Positions 1 to 9,168 of a stretch of DNA of 64,000 nt are shown in pieces (within the stretch, counting starts at the first letter, position 1; every line of letters starts with the position of its first letter). The stretch is from JAMZMI01 sp039970095 (GTDB lineage Bacteria; Bacteroidota; Bacteroidia; Cytophagales; Cyclobacteriaceae): the NCBI GenBank assembly GCA_039970095.1, contig JBDVMP010000038.1:1-64000 (forward strand). Reading direction: 5' to 3'. The notes below the pieces were generated by a model, which saw only the letters and a program-made list of their open reading frames with translations, was not told the DNA's origin and made no database searches. Both the position numbers and the translations under genes were made by a program.

Positions 1-1
1 C

Positions 2-616
2 TTGACTGAGGGCATCCCCAACATCGCCGTTTTAGCTGGAGGACTGGATAAAATTTACCCTTCAGTTCACAAGAAAGTGGCCGAACAAATCATGGAAAAC
101 GGACTTCTGATCAGCGAAAACCCTCCGGGCATTAAGGCAGAAGCTCATTTTTTTCCAGCTAGAAACAGAATCATTGCTGGACTGGCAGATGCCACCATCG
201 TAGTGGAGGCGGCCATAAAAGGCGGAGCATTGATTACGGCTAATATTGCCGACTCATATGATAGGCCTGTATTTGCTGTCCCGGGAGATCTGGAACACAT
301 GTATAGCGAGGGATGCAATCACCTCATTAGAAATCAAAAAGCCTACATCTATACGGACATGCGAGATGTGGTTTACCAGCTCAACTGGGATGTAGAAACA
401 AAAACCCAAATCAAAAAACCCAAAGATTTCAGTCATTTGACTGAAGAGGAACAAACCATTTGTCAGTTACTGCAGGAGAATGGTAAAGGAATAGCTATTG
501 ACGAGATAGCCTGGAAAACACAAATCTCTGTGAATAAGCTTGCTTCGATTCTGCTGGCATTGGAATTTCAAGGTTTACTCAAAAGCCTACCCGGCAGCAA
601 ATACCAATTGATTTAG
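2..616 (+). CDS. dprA: DNA processing protein DprA (C-terminal part, cut by window edge)
   Basis: DprA loads RecA onto incoming single-stranded DNA during natural transformation. The visible 204 residues hold the second half of the Rossmann-like fold: AVLAGGLDKIYP, then a PARNRIIAGL stretch with the conserved Arg-Asn-Arg, then GGALITANIA and the VPGDLEH segment. After about residue 130 comes a small helical region that fits the winged-helix DprA C-terminal domain. The frame is open to the window edge, so the N-terminal part lies upstream; the first codon here is not a real start. The stop TAG at 614-616 overlaps the stop of the convergent permease gene within the four bases TTAG. The family call is secure; competence of this organism is not shown. 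Confidence 0.93.
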   Translation: MTEGIPNIAVLAGGLDKIYPSVHKKVAEQIMENGLLISENPPGIKAEAHFFPARNRIIAGLADATIVVEAAIKGGALITANIADSYDRPVFAVPGDLEHMYSEGCNHLIRNQKAYIYTDMRDVVYQLNWDVETKTQIKKPKDFSHLTEEEQTICQLLQENGKGIAIDEIAWKTQISVNKLASILLALEFQGLLKSLPGSKYQLI

Positions 617-2409
617 AAAGGGTAGAAAAAAGGAATCAGGAAGGTTGCTATAAGCCAGAAAATAAGATTTAGCCACACCCCCACTTTGAAGAAATCTTTG
701 AATTTATACTGCCCGGCACTGTAAACCATGGTATTGGTTTGATAACCGATTGGTGTCATAAATGAAGCTGATGCTGCCAGCATCACTGCGATCAAAAAGG
801 GGTACGGACTCACTTCCAGCTTGGTGGCCGTGGTTATGGCTATGGGAGCAATTAATGCCGCAGTGGCATTGTTCGACATGATCTCTGTCAAAAGAGAAGT
901 AGTAATATACAAACCAGAAAGGATGGCAACCGGCCCCCAGACGCCCAAGTGGTTAACCAAAGAGTCGGAAAGAATGGAAGCCAACCCACTATTGTTCATG
1001 GCCACTCCCAAACTGAGTGCTCCGGCCAGAAGAAATACGATTCGCCATTCGATGGATTTATAGAGTTCTCGCATGCTAATCGTTCCGGAAACGACCAACA
1101 TAAATGCCCCGAGAGCGGCGGAAATTGCAATTGGCAATATACCGGCAGCAGCCAGAGTAACAACTGAAGCTATCACTCCCATTACGACGAAAAAACGCCT
1201 TCTGTCAAAATCAATAATACCCTCTTCAGAAAGCACAATAAACGGGCTATTCTGACTCATCTCCATTTTCTTGAGGTTTTCTACTCTATGTGACTTGATC
1301 TCTGTCAAGATTACATCTCCCGCTTGCAATTTCATCTCATGCAGGTTGAGATGCTGCACCTCTTCACGATGAAGAATAGCCAACGGAACCGCACGATAGC
1401 TGCGTCGAAAATCCATTTGCCTAAGGCTTTTACCTATAAATTCTGATCCTGTGGTGATGACCAACTCCAGAATAGAAGTATTGCCATCTTGTATTTCACT
1501 CTCACCGATTTTGACAGCTGAGGCATTCATCCCGACTCTTAACCTGTCTTTTAGTTCCTTGATTTTATCCACATTGCACCGCACCTTGAGAACATCCCCT
1601 CTATTGATTATAAAATCTCCAGTAGGAAGCGAAAAAACACTTTCGTCTCGTCTCACCGCTATGACGTCCAGCTCCATCTCTCTAGCTATGATAGAGTCCA
1701 TGATTCGCTGGTCTATAAAATCAGACCCTTCCAGAATCTCCAACTCTGTGATATAGTTTCTGGCATCAAATTGCTCTGAAAGTCTTTGACCCTTGAGTCT
1801 GTCGGGAAGGAGTTTTCTCCCAAAAAAGAAAATATAAACTGCACCTACAACCAGAAATACCAGGCCGATGGGAGCTGAAAAAAACATCGAAAAACCATCC
1901 AGCCCATTAGACTCAGCTATGCCGCTGACGAGTACGTTTGTGGAGGTTCCTATCAAGGTGCAAGTCCCACCAAGTATCGAAGCATAAGATAGTGGTATCA
2001 AAAGTTTAGACGGGCTGATATTGGACATATTGCCTACGCTGACCATCACCGGTATGAACATGGCCACAATGGGCGTGTTGTTGATGAAAGCCGAGCTAAC
2101 CCCGATAAAGAGGATCATCATCAAAATACCAAGATTGTAATTCTTCCTGAAAATATTACTCAGAATGGGGCCTATGCGCTGCAAAGAGCCTGTTTTCAAA
2201 AGGGAGTAGCTGATAACAAACATGAATGCCACGGTCATGGTGGCCGGGTTGCTAAAGCCTGACAGACCTTCCTGAGGGCTGATAATGCCAGTAATAACCA
2301 AAGTGAGCATAATCAACATGGACACCAAATCGATAGACATCCACTCCGTAGCAAAAAGCACAATTGCTACAATAATCACTCCCAATACTATGATTGCTTC
2401 TAAACCCAT
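613..2409 (-). CDS. SLC13-family anion permease with TrkA-C domains
   Basis: A 598-residue inner-membrane transporter of the SLC13/DASS (ArsB/NhaD-like) superfamily. Hydrophobic segments fill residues 1-200 and 410-598. Between them is a soluble insert (about 205-395) with two TrkA-C-like RCK domains, seen in runs such as DVIAVRRDESVFSLPTGDFI and GDVLKVRC. Membrane half motifs include FINNTPIVAMFIP and the second-half equivalent EIMSNNATAALIAPIA, typical of the substrate/Na+ site pair in this family. Proteins of this layout are usually annotated as sulfate or dicarboxylate transporters, but the substrate cannot be read from sequence. It is convergent with dprA and no partner gene is evident. 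Confidence 0.85.
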   Translation of the reverse strand: MGLEAIIVLGVIIVAIVLFATEWMSIDLVSMLIMLTLVITGIISPQEGLSGFSNPATMTVAFMFVISYSLLKTGSLQRIGPILSNIFRKNYNLGILMMILFIGVSSAFINNTPIVAMFIPVMVSVGNMSNISPSKLLIPLSYASILGGTCTLIGTSTNVLVSGIAESNGLDGFSMFFSAPIGLVFLVVGAVYIFFFGRKLLPDRLKGQRLSEQFDARNYITELEILEGSDFIDQRIMDSIIAREMELDVIAVRRDESVFSLPTGDFIINRGDVLKVRCNVDKIKELKDRLRVGMNASAVKIGESEIQDGNTSILELVITTGSEFIGKSLRQMDFRRSYRAVPLAILHREEVQHLNLHEMKLQAGDVILTEIKSHRVENLKKMEMSQNSPFIVLSEEGIIDFDRRRFFVVMGVIASVVTLAAAGILPIAISAALGAFMLVVSGTISMRELYKSIEWRIVFLLAGALSLGVAMNNSGLASILSDSLVNHLGVWGPVAILSGLYITTSLLTEIMSNNATAALIAPIAITTATKLEVSPYPFLIAVMLAASASFMTPIGYQTNTMVYSAGQYKFKDFFKVGVWLNLIFWLIATFLIPFFYPF

Positions 2410-2449
2410 CTATTTGCTAATGCTGTATCGTTTGTAAATAAATGATATT

Positions 2450-3295
2450 CTAACCAAAAACCGAATGTGAGAGCGACAGTGATTCATCAAAAGCCTCTTG
2501 ATTCAAATTCGAATAGCAGCCCATCTCCTCTAATGTTTTCAAAATTATCTCCGTTGGCATATTGCCCGTAAGGTCATCTTTCGCCATAGGACAACCCCCA
2601 AATCCTCTAATAGCTCCATCCATTCTCCTACACCCTGACTCATAAGCGGCCTGTATTTTTGAAGCAGCCTGACCTGGCGTGGAATGAAGGTGCGCTCCGA
2701 ACTCTATATGTGGAAACTTGGGAATAACACTTGAAAAAACTTTCGTGATCAACTCTGGCGTTGCAACTCCAATAGTATCTGAAAGTGAGATAATTTGAAC
2801 CTCAAGTTCATCCAACTGAGAGACAAAATCAGCTATAAAATCCATTTCATATGGATCATCATAAGGGTTTCCAAAACCCATAGACAGGTATGTAACCAGG
2901 GTTTTATCTGTCTCTTCGCATAATTCCTGAATCTCTGCCAAATTATTCATTGCTTCCTCGATTGAGCGGTTTGTATTGCGCTGCTGGAAGGTTTCGGATA
3001 AAGAAAGCGGATATCCTAAATATTCTATCTCATCAAAAGCCGAAGCTGTCTCAGCACCACGAACATTGGCCACAATAGCTAGCAACTTAGATTTTGAACT
3101 GCCCAAATCCAGCTGAGCCAAGACTTCAGTCGTATCGCTCATCTGAGGTATCGCCTTAGGAGAAACAAAGCTCCCAAAGTCGATCGTATCAAAGCCGACT
3201 TTCAGCAAAGTATTGATATAAGCCACCTTCTTATCTGTAGGGATAAACTCGTGCAATCCCTGCATGGCATCTCTTGGGCATTCTATGATTTTCAT
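2450..3295 (-). CDS. Hydroxymethylglutaryl-CoA lyase-like enzyme
   Basis: A 281-residue HMGL-like TIM barrel. The family cleaves HMG-CoA into acetyl-CoA and acetoacetate, the last step of leucine breakdown. Visible landmarks are the N-terminal ECPRDAMQG (usual form E.PRDGLQ), the FGSFVSPKA strand, the metal-binding HLHST (H-x-H) near residue 200, and the catalytic-loop segment RGFGGCPMAKDDLTGNMPTE with the conserved Cys. Length fits bacterial MvaB/YngG proteins. It lies 25 nt after metF's end in the direction of transcription, so it may be read through from the methionine unit, although no functional link is obvious. Isopropylmalate- and citramalate-synthase relatives are larger and less likely. 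Confidence 0.85.
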   Translation of the reverse strand: MKIIECPRDAMQGLHEFIPTDKKVAYINTLLKVGFDTIDFGSFVSPKAIPQMSDTTEVLAQLDLGSSKSKLLAIVANVRGAETASAFDEIEYLGYPLSLSETFQQRNTNRSIEEAMNNLAEIQELCEETDKTLVTYLSMGFGNPYDDPYEMDFIADFVSQLDELEVQIISLSDTIGVATPELITKVFSSVIPKFPHIEFGAHLHSTPGQAASKIQAAYESGCRRMDGAIRGFGGCPMAKDDLTGNMPTEIILKTLEEMGCYSNLNQEAFDESLSLSHSVFG

Positions 3296-3320
3296 TGGGG
3301 TGTTTTCCTGTAAAGGTAAA

Positions 3321-4277
3321 TCAGAACAACTCCTTCGCTATGCGATATACGGAATCTGACTTACCCATACTGTAAAAATGCAACACAGGAACACCAGCAT
3401 CCATCAACTCTTTGGCTTGCTTTACGCCCCATTCAACTCCCACTTCCTTCACAGCCGCATTGTCTTTACACTTTTCCACTGCGTCGTGAAGCTCATCAGG
3501 AATATCAATATGAAAAATGCTTGGGAGCACATTCATATGATTTCGGATGGTGATGGGTTTCAGTCCCGGAATAATAGGAACGTTGATGCCGGCTTTTCGG
3601 CATTTTTCTACAAACTCAAAGTACTTTTGATTATCGAAAAACAACTGCGTCACGATATACTCGGCACCCGCATCAATTTTCCGTTTCAGAAAACTCAAAT
3701 CAGATTTTAGATTTGGAGCCTCAAAATGCTTTTCGGGGTATCCCGCCACGCCAATACAAAAGTTAGTGGGGACGGCATTTTGCAGTTCATCATCCAAATA
3801 CTGGCCGTGATTCATCCCAGAAAGCTGATGCACCAGATCAATAGCGTAGGCATTTCCCTCTGGCTCTGGTTTGAATGATTTCTCTGTGCTGATTGCATCA
3901 CCACGAAGGGCAAGCACATTGTCAATCCCAAGAAAGTTAAGGTCAATAAGTGCGTTTTCGGTTTCTTCTTTGGTGAACCCCCCACATATGATATGCGGAA
4001 CCGGATCTACATCGTACCGGTTCTTGATGGCCGCACAAATCCCAACCGTACCTGGACGCTTCCTTGTTGTTTTTTTCTCCAACAGGCCATTGCCCCTATC
4101 CTTGTAAACGAACTCCTCTCTGTGATAAGTCACATCTACAAAAGGAGGCTTGAATTCCATTAGCGGGTCTATGTGTGCAAAGAGGCTATCAATGCTATCT
4201 CCTTTTTTGGGGGGGATAATCTCCAGAGAAAACAAAGTCTTCTCTTTTGCATCCTTTATATGCTCTACAACTTTCAT
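3321..4277 (-). CDS. metF: Methylenetetrahydrofolate reductase
   Basis: MetF reduces 5,10-methylene-THF to 5-methyl-THF, the methyl donor for MetH. The 318-residue protein is an FAD-binding TIM barrel with family landmarks: FSLEIIPPKKGDS near the N-terminus with the conserved Glu, FVDVTYHRE, the HIICGGFTKEE segment, NVLALRGD, and the FFDNQKYFEFVEKCRKAGI region followed by PIIPGLKPI. Length fits the bacterial enzyme without the eukaryotic regulatory extension. It starts one base after the metH-C stop, which places it in the same transcript and probably under the SAM-I riboswitch at 8050-8170. Confidence 0.95.
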   Translation of the reverse strand: MKVVEHIKDAKEKTLFSLEIIPPKKGDSIDSLFAHIDPLMEFKPPFVDVTYHREEFVYKDRGNGLLEKKTTRKRPGTVGICAAIKNRYDVDPVPHIICGGFTKEETENALIDLNFLGIDNVLALRGDAISTEKSFKPEPEGNAYAIDLVHQLSGMNHGQYLDDELQNAVPTNFCIGVAGYPEKHFEAPNLKSDLSFLKRKIDAGAEYIVTQLFFDNQKYFEFVEKCRKAGINVPIIPGLKPITIRNHMNVLPSIFHIDIPDELHDAVEKCKDNAAVKEVGVEWGVKQAKELMDAGVPVLHFYSMGKSDSVYRIAKELF

Positions 4278-4278
4278 T

Positions 4279-6960
4279 CTATTTATATCCTAAATTCGGC
4301 GCAAGCCATTGTTCTATCACTTTTTTATCTATGCCCTTCCTTTGGGCATAATCCTCTATCTGATCCTCGTACACCTTACCTAATCCAAAGTACTTGGACT
4401 GTGGGTGAGCAAAATAAAAACCACTCACAGAGGCAGCAGGGAACATCGCGAAGCTTTCAGTCAACTCGATTCCAGTATTCTTTTCCGCATCCAATAATCT
4501 GAATAATGTTTCCTTCTCGGTATGGTCCGGACATGCCGGATACCCCGGAGCTGGTCGGATCCCCCGATATTTTTCCTTGATCAAAGATTCATTGTCAAAC
4601 GTCTCGTCAGCTGCATACCCCCAAATCTCTTTTCTGACCTTTTCATGCATCATTTCAGCAAGTGCTTCGGCAAATCTGTCCGCTACTGCCTTGATCATAA
4701 TCGAATTGTAATCGTCATGATCTGCTTCGAACTTATCTGCAAGATCCTTAGTGCCAAAACCGGCTGAAACGGCAAAACCGCCTATATAATCCTGCAACCC
4801 AGTGTCATCAGGTGCAATAAAATCCGATAATGAAATATTAGGAATACCCTTTCCTTTTTTGCCTTGCTGGCGCAAAAAATGCAATGTATCCACCACCTCA
4901 GTCCGGGTGTCATCTTTGAATACTTTCACATCCTCACCATTGGCTATGGCTGGAAAAATCCCCACAACAGCTCTCGCCTCCAAAGACTTATTCACAATAA
5001 CCTGATCGATCATGGCATTGGCATCATCAAAAATCTTCTTTGCCTCTTTACCGACAGTTGGGTTTTCAAAAATAGCCGGGTACTTACCTTTTAGCATCCA
5101 GGTGCTAAAAAAGGGCGTCCAATCTATGTAAGGGCGAATATCTTCTAATGAAATATTGTCATAAACCTGAACCCCTGTAAAGGCTGGTTTAGCTGGCGTA
5201 TATCCTGACCAATCGATTTTAGTCCGGTTGGATTTTGCCTGAGCAAAAGTCACGTGGGCCTTCTCACTCTGACGGCTTTCATGGCCAGTTTTCAACTCAG
5301 CATACTCTGCTTTTATCTGATCGATCAGCTCTTGTTTTGATTCACTCAAGAGCTTGGTGGCCACCCCTACACTTTTGGAAGCGTCCAAAACATGAATAAC
5401 AGAACCTGAAAACTTCGGTGCAATCTTAACAGCGGTATGAATCCTGGAGGTAGTAGCCCCGCCGACCATCAGAGGCAGGTCAATTTTTCTACGTTCCATC
5501 TCTTCCGCTACATGAACCATTTCGTCTAGCGACGGTGTAATCAGTCCACTCAAACCAACAATATCAACTTCATTTTCGATGGCCGCATCCAGAATTTTAT
5601 CGGCTGGCACCATCACGCCCATATCGACAATATCGTAGTTGTTGCATGCGAGCACTACGCCCACAATATTTTTACCAATATCGTGAACATCACCTTTCAC
5701 GGTGGCCATCAAAATTTTCCCTTTGCTCTGCTTAGTATCGCCTGACCTCCTCTTTTCTTCTTCCAAATAAGGAATCAGGTATGCCACGGATTTTTTCATC
5801 ACCCTGGCACTTTTCACAACCTGCGGGAGAAACATTTTACCGGAACCGAACAAGTCCCCAACCACATTCATTCCGTCCATCAACGGGCCTTCTATGACGT
5901 GAAGTGGCTTATCATATTTTTGTCTGGCCTCCTCAGTATCTTCTTCGATAAAGTCAACCACACCCTTGACCAGCGCATGTTTGAGCCGTTCTTCTACGGA
6001 GGCTTCTCTCCAGCTGTTATCTACTACTTTGACCTTTCCTCCTCCTTTCACCTTTTCGGCAAAAGCCAGCATACGCTCAGTGGCATCATCTCTTCTGTTG
6101 AGCAAAACATCCTCTACATGCTCAAGTAAATCTTTGGGAATTTCGTCGTAAACTTCAATCAAACCCGCATTGACAATACCCATGTCCATGCCATGCTGAA
6201 TACCGTGATAAAGAAACGCCGAATGCATTGCCTCGCGTACTACATTATTACCTCTGAATGAGAAAGAAACATTGCTCACCCCGCCACTTACTTTAGCTCC
6301 TGGCAGGTTTTCCTTGATCCACTTAGTCGCGTTGAAGAAGTCCACCGCGTAATTATTATGATCATCTATGCCTGTGGCAACTGGGAAGATATTTGGATCA
6401 AAAATGATGTCCTGAGGTGGGAATTTGACCACATCTACGAGCAAGTCATAACTCCTTTTACAGATATCTATTCTGCGCTGATATGTATCGGCCTGGCCGT
6501 CTTCATCAAAGGCCATCACCACAGTGGCCGCTCCGTATTGTTTGAGTTTTTTTGCTTGATAGATAAACTTTTCTTCTCCTTCTTTTAGCGAGATGGAGTT
6601 TACCACACCTTTACCCTGAATACATTTGAGCCCGGCTTCAATGATTTCCCATTTGGACGAATCTATCATCACGGGAATTCTGGATATCTCCGGTTCTGAT
6701 GCTATCAGGTTCAGAAACTTCACCATCGCCTTTTCTCCATCGAGCATCCCTTCGTCCATGTTTACGTCGAGGATTTGGGCACCACCCCTCACCTGATCCA
6801 GCGCAACTTCTAAAGCTTCTTCATATTTATCCTCTCGAATCAATCGGGCAAACCTTGCGGAACCGGTTACATTGGTTCGTTCGCCAACGTTGATAAAGTT
6901 GGTTTCGGGAGTCACCACAAGGGGTTCAAGGCCGGATAACTTAAGTGGGGGAAGATTCAT
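4279..6960 (-). CDS. metH: Methionine synthase, folate/B12/reactivation subunit
   Basis: An 893-residue protein covering the second to fourth modules of cobalamin-dependent methionine synthase. A pterin-binding TIM barrel begins with FINVGERTNVTGSARF (residues about 20-290). Next comes the B12 cap helical domain (about 310-410), then the cobalamin domain with D424-V-H426-D-I-G429, where His426 is the expected cobalt ligand. The C-terminal AdoMet-binding reactivation domain (about 590-893) includes RGIRPAPGYPACPDHTEK. The homocysteine-binding module is missing here and is encoded by the next gene upstream, so the enzyme is split into two polypeptides, as in many Bacteroidota. The gap to the upstream gene is 19 nt and to metF one base. 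Confidence 0.96.
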   Translation of the reverse strand: MNLPPLKLSGLEPLVVTPETNFINVGERTNVTGSARFARLIREDKYEEALEVALDQVRGGAQILDVNMDEGMLDGEKAMVKFLNLIASEPEISRIPVMIDSSKWEIIEAGLKCIQGKGVVNSISLKEGEEKFIYQAKKLKQYGAATVVMAFDEDGQADTYQRRIDICKRSYDLLVDVVKFPPQDIIFDPNIFPVATGIDDHNNYAVDFFNATKWIKENLPGAKVSGGVSNVSFSFRGNNVVREAMHSAFLYHGIQHGMDMGIVNAGLIEVYDEIPKDLLEHVEDVLLNRRDDATERMLAFAEKVKGGGKVKVVDNSWREASVEERLKHALVKGVVDFIEEDTEEARQKYDKPLHVIEGPLMDGMNVVGDLFGSGKMFLPQVVKSARVMKKSVAYLIPYLEEEKRRSGDTKQSKGKILMATVKGDVHDIGKNIVGVVLACNNYDIVDMGVMVPADKILDAAIENEVDIVGLSGLITPSLDEMVHVAEEMERRKIDLPLMVGGATTSRIHTAVKIAPKFSGSVIHVLDASKSVGVATKLLSESKQELIDQIKAEYAELKTGHESRQSEKAHVTFAQAKSNRTKIDWSGYTPAKPAFTGVQVYDNISLEDIRPYIDWTPFFSTWMLKGKYPAIFENPTVGKEAKKIFDDANAMIDQVIVNKSLEARAVVGIFPAIANGEDVKVFKDDTRTEVVDTLHFLRQQGKKGKGIPNISLSDFIAPDDTGLQDYIGGFAVSAGFGTKDLADKFEADHDDYNSIMIKAVADRFAEALAEMMHEKVRKEIWGYAADETFDNESLIKEKYRGIRPAPGYPACPDHTEKETLFRLLDAEKNTGIELTESFAMFPAASVSGFYFAHPQSKYFGLGKVYEDQIEDYAQRKGIDKKVIEQWLAPNLGYK

Positions 6961-6979
6961 AATTTGGATAATGTCTTCT

Positions 6980-8002
6980 TTAGTTTACTTTGATAATTTC
7001 AGATGACCGGACTTCTCTAGGACTAAACTCTTTAGCTATCCGTGCTATCTCCTGGATATGCTCGGGTGTTGTTCCGCAGCAGCCTCCTACTACATTGAGC
7101 CATCCTTGCTGAAGAAAGTCTTTGATAAACTCTCCCATTTCTTCGGGAGTCTGATCATACTGACCAAATTCATTTGGAAGGCCCGCATTGGGATGCGCGC
7201 TCACCATAAAGTCCGCTTTTTCTCCTAAAACCTGAAGGTAAGGACGCAGTTCGCTAGCCCCCAGAGCACAATTCAAACCGACGCTGAAAAGGTCCATGTG
7301 CGAGATAGAAATAAGGAACGCTTCTGTTGTCTGACCTGACAATGTTCGTCCAGAAGCATCGGTAATCGTACCTGATACCATGACCGGAATGCTCACTCCT
7401 GACTCATCGAAAAGCTCCTGAATACCGAAAAGTGCCGCTTTAACGTTTAGCGTATCTATGGCTGTTTCGACCAAAAGAGCATCTACCCCTCCTTCAATCA
7501 AGGCACTGGCCTGAGCTTTGAAAGCAATGCGCAAATCGTCAAATGTCACAGCTCTATATCCCGGATCATTGACATCTGGAGAAAGTGAAGCTGTCCTATT
7601 CGTAGGTCCCATAGAGCCAACCACAAACCTCGGCTTGTCAGGCTCCTTGGCGGTAAACTCATCGGCCACCTCGCGAGCAATCCTGGCTGATTCATAATTC
7701 ATCTTGTGAATCCAGTAATCTGAATCTAATCCGTAATCAGCCTGGGCTATGGACGAACTGGTGAAAGTATTGGTCTCCGCCAGGTCGGCTCCAGCCTCGA
7801 AATAAGTTGCATGTATTTTTTTTATCACATCAGGACGTGTGACGGACAGGAGGTCATTGTTTCCCTTAAGGGTAAAAGTATGATCCTTCAACTCTTCGTT
7901 TCTGAAGTCCTCCTCCTCCAATTTGTATCTTTGGATCAATGTACCCATGGCACCATCGAGTACCAAAATGCGTTTTTCAGCAATATCTCTGAGCTTGCTC
8001 AT
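6980..8002 (-). CDS. metH: Methionine synthase, homocysteine-binding subunit
   Basis: A 340-residue homocysteine S-methyltransferase barrel that corresponds to the N-terminal module of full-length MetH. It binds zinc and activates homocysteine. The expected zinc ligands are visible: Cys245 in GLNCALG and Cys308-Cys309 in GGCCGTTPEH. The N-terminus LVLDGAMGTLIQRY and the segment ETNTFTSSSIAQADY are diagnostic. A free-standing BHMT/MmuM-type enzyme would look similar, but the adjacent 893-residue gene carries exactly the missing modules, so a split MetH is the simplest reading. Its start is preceded by a long leader with a SAM-I riboswitch. Confidence 0.94.
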   Translation of the reverse strand: MSKLRDIAEKRILVLDGAMGTLIQRYKLEEEDFRNEELKDHTFTLKGNNDLLSVTRPDVIKKIHATYFEAGADLAETNTFTSSSIAQADYGLDSDYWIHKMNYESARIAREVADEFTAKEPDKPRFVVGSMGPTNRTASLSPDVNDPGYRAVTFDDLRIAFKAQASALIEGGVDALLVETAIDTLNVKAALFGIQELFDESGVSIPVMVSGTITDASGRTLSGQTTEAFLISISHMDLFSVGLNCALGASELRPYLQVLGEKADFMVSAHPNAGLPNEFGQYDQTPEEMGEFIKDFLQQGWLNVVGGCCGTTPEHIQEIARIAKEFSPREVRSSEIIKVN

Positions 8003-8049
8003 TTACTTATATTTTAGCACAATTATGGAGAAAGTCACCGCGAAGGAAA

Positions 8050-8170
8050 CCACTTATCTCTTCTCTGACTATCTGTCAGAGTGGGAGTTAGCACCGAAAA
8101 CCTATTGGAAGTGGTCAGGTTGCCAAGACGTCAAAGGGCCCAATCCCTCGGTCTTTCTCGATAAATGTGG
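8050..8170 (-). promoter_or_regulatory. SAM-I (S-box) riboswitch
   Basis: On the minus strand the leader of metH-N carries the S-box core. It starts with TTATCGAGAAAGACCGAGGG, continues with GGGCCCTTTGACGTCTTGGCAACC, then GGTGCTAACTCC, and ends in GAGATAAG. The closing helix P1 pairs 8160-8170 with 8050-8058: CCAC with GTGG and TTATC with GATAA, with a two-base bulge. These are the most conserved S-box positions, including the GGCAACC junction and the GGTGCTAA(N)TCC segment. No U-tracked terminator lies between P1 and the ATG about 50 nt downstream, so control may act on translation. It would repress metH-N/metH-C/metF when SAM is abundant. Confidence 0.93.
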
Positions 8171-8173
8171 CGG

Positions 8174-8181
8174 CAAATATA
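8174..8181 (-). promoter_or_regulatory. Predicted -7 promoter element of the methionine operon
   Basis: TATATTTG on the minus strand matches the Bacteroidota -7 consensus TAnnTTTG exactly. It ends four bases before the first P1 base of the SAM-I riboswitch, so the expected transcript start nearly coincides with the aptamer's 5' end. A clear -33 TTG at 19-21 bases upstream is not seen. Confidence 0.55.
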
Positions 8182-8262
8182 CCTATTAGAATTTTAGTAA
8201 GTAACCATTCAGAAGGAATAAATAATTCCTGACCTTAAAACAAAAACTCTAATTTTACTGAC

Positions 8263-9168
8263 GTGAAATTTGCAGCAATAGACATAGGCTCCAATGCCAT
8301 CCGACTACAGATCACCAAGGTACTGGAGCTGGAAAATCAGATCACTTTCAAAAAACTTGAGTACATACGTTTTCCGATGCGGCTAGGGCATGATGTATTT
8401 ACAAATGGTAAAATAGGTGAAGAAAAGCAGGTTGGGTTTATGCGGTTGATGACAGCATACAAAAACATGATTGACCTATATGCTGTGGATCATATTTACG
8501 GGTGCGCCACCTCGGCCATGCGGGAATCAGAAAACGGAAAAGAGCTGGTCAGATTGGTAGAGGAGTTAATTGGTTTGAAAATAAACATAATCTCCGGAGA
8601 GAAGGAGGCCGAAATGATCAATGAGGTCATCAGTCTGAATCTGGATGAACAGAACTACATACATATTGACGTAGGTGGTGGTAGTACAGAACTGAATTTC
8701 TATCAAAACAAGAAGAAGATCATCTCTAAGTCATTCAAGCTTGGCTCGGTGAGAAGGCTGGAGCACCACGATTCGCCACAAGCTTGGAAAAGCATGAACA
8801 AGTGGGTTTTGGAGAACTCCAAACACATGAAAGGAAAGATTACGGCAATTGGAACTGGAGGAAATATCAATAAGCTTTATGAGCTCGCTGCAGTAAAGAA
8901 GAAGCGCAAGATGTCTCTGGAAACGCTCATGAGAACACAGGATATCCTGAAAAATATGACGTTGGAAGATCGGATGGTGCGGTTGCAGCTAAATCCGGAT
9001 CGTGCCGATGTGATAGTGCCCGCTTCTGAAATCTATATCGGGGTGATGCAAGCTGCCAAAGCCAAATCCGTCATCGTTCCGGATATCGGGTTGAAAGACG
9101 GCATCAACTATTATCTCTACAACAAATACTATCCAACTAAGGGGCGAGTTTGGGTGAAAAATTCTTAA
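8263..9168 (+). CDS. Ppx/GppA-family phosphatase (short form)
   Basis: A 301-residue ASKHA-fold protein of the exopolyphosphatase / pppGpp phosphatase family. It starts KFAAIDIGSNAIRLQI (phosphate-1 loop), has CATSAMRES, NIISGEKEAEMIN and the HIDVGGGSTELNF phosphate-2 motif, then AIGTGGNINKL. It ends after the second ASKHA lobe, so the C-terminal HD-like domain of long Ppx/GppA proteins is absent, as in other short bacterial homologues. The start is GTG at 8263. It is divergent from metH and its stop directly abuts the stop of the TonB receptor gene. Substrate (polyphosphate or guanosine pentaphosphate) is not decided by sequence. Confidence 0.9.
   Translation: MKFAAIDIGSNAIRLQITKVLELENQITFKKLEYIRFPMRLGHDVFTNGKIGEEKQVGFMRLMTAYKNMIDLYAVDHIYGCATSAMRESENGKELVRLVEELIGLKINIISGEKEAEMINEVISLNLDEQNYIHIDVGGGSTELNFYQNKKKIISKSFKLGSVRRLEHHDSPQAWKSMNKWVLENSKHMKGKITAIGTGGNINKLYELAAVKKKRKMSLETLMRTQDILKNMTLEDRMVRLQLNPDRADVIVPASEIYIGVMQAAKAKSVIVPDIGLKDGINYYLYNKYYPTKGRVWVKNS

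Noticed and set aside
7923..8189. An 88-codon plus-strand frame across the metH-N start and leader
   Set aside because: Most of it is antisense to the SAM-I riboswitch, whose conserved bases explain the sequence better.
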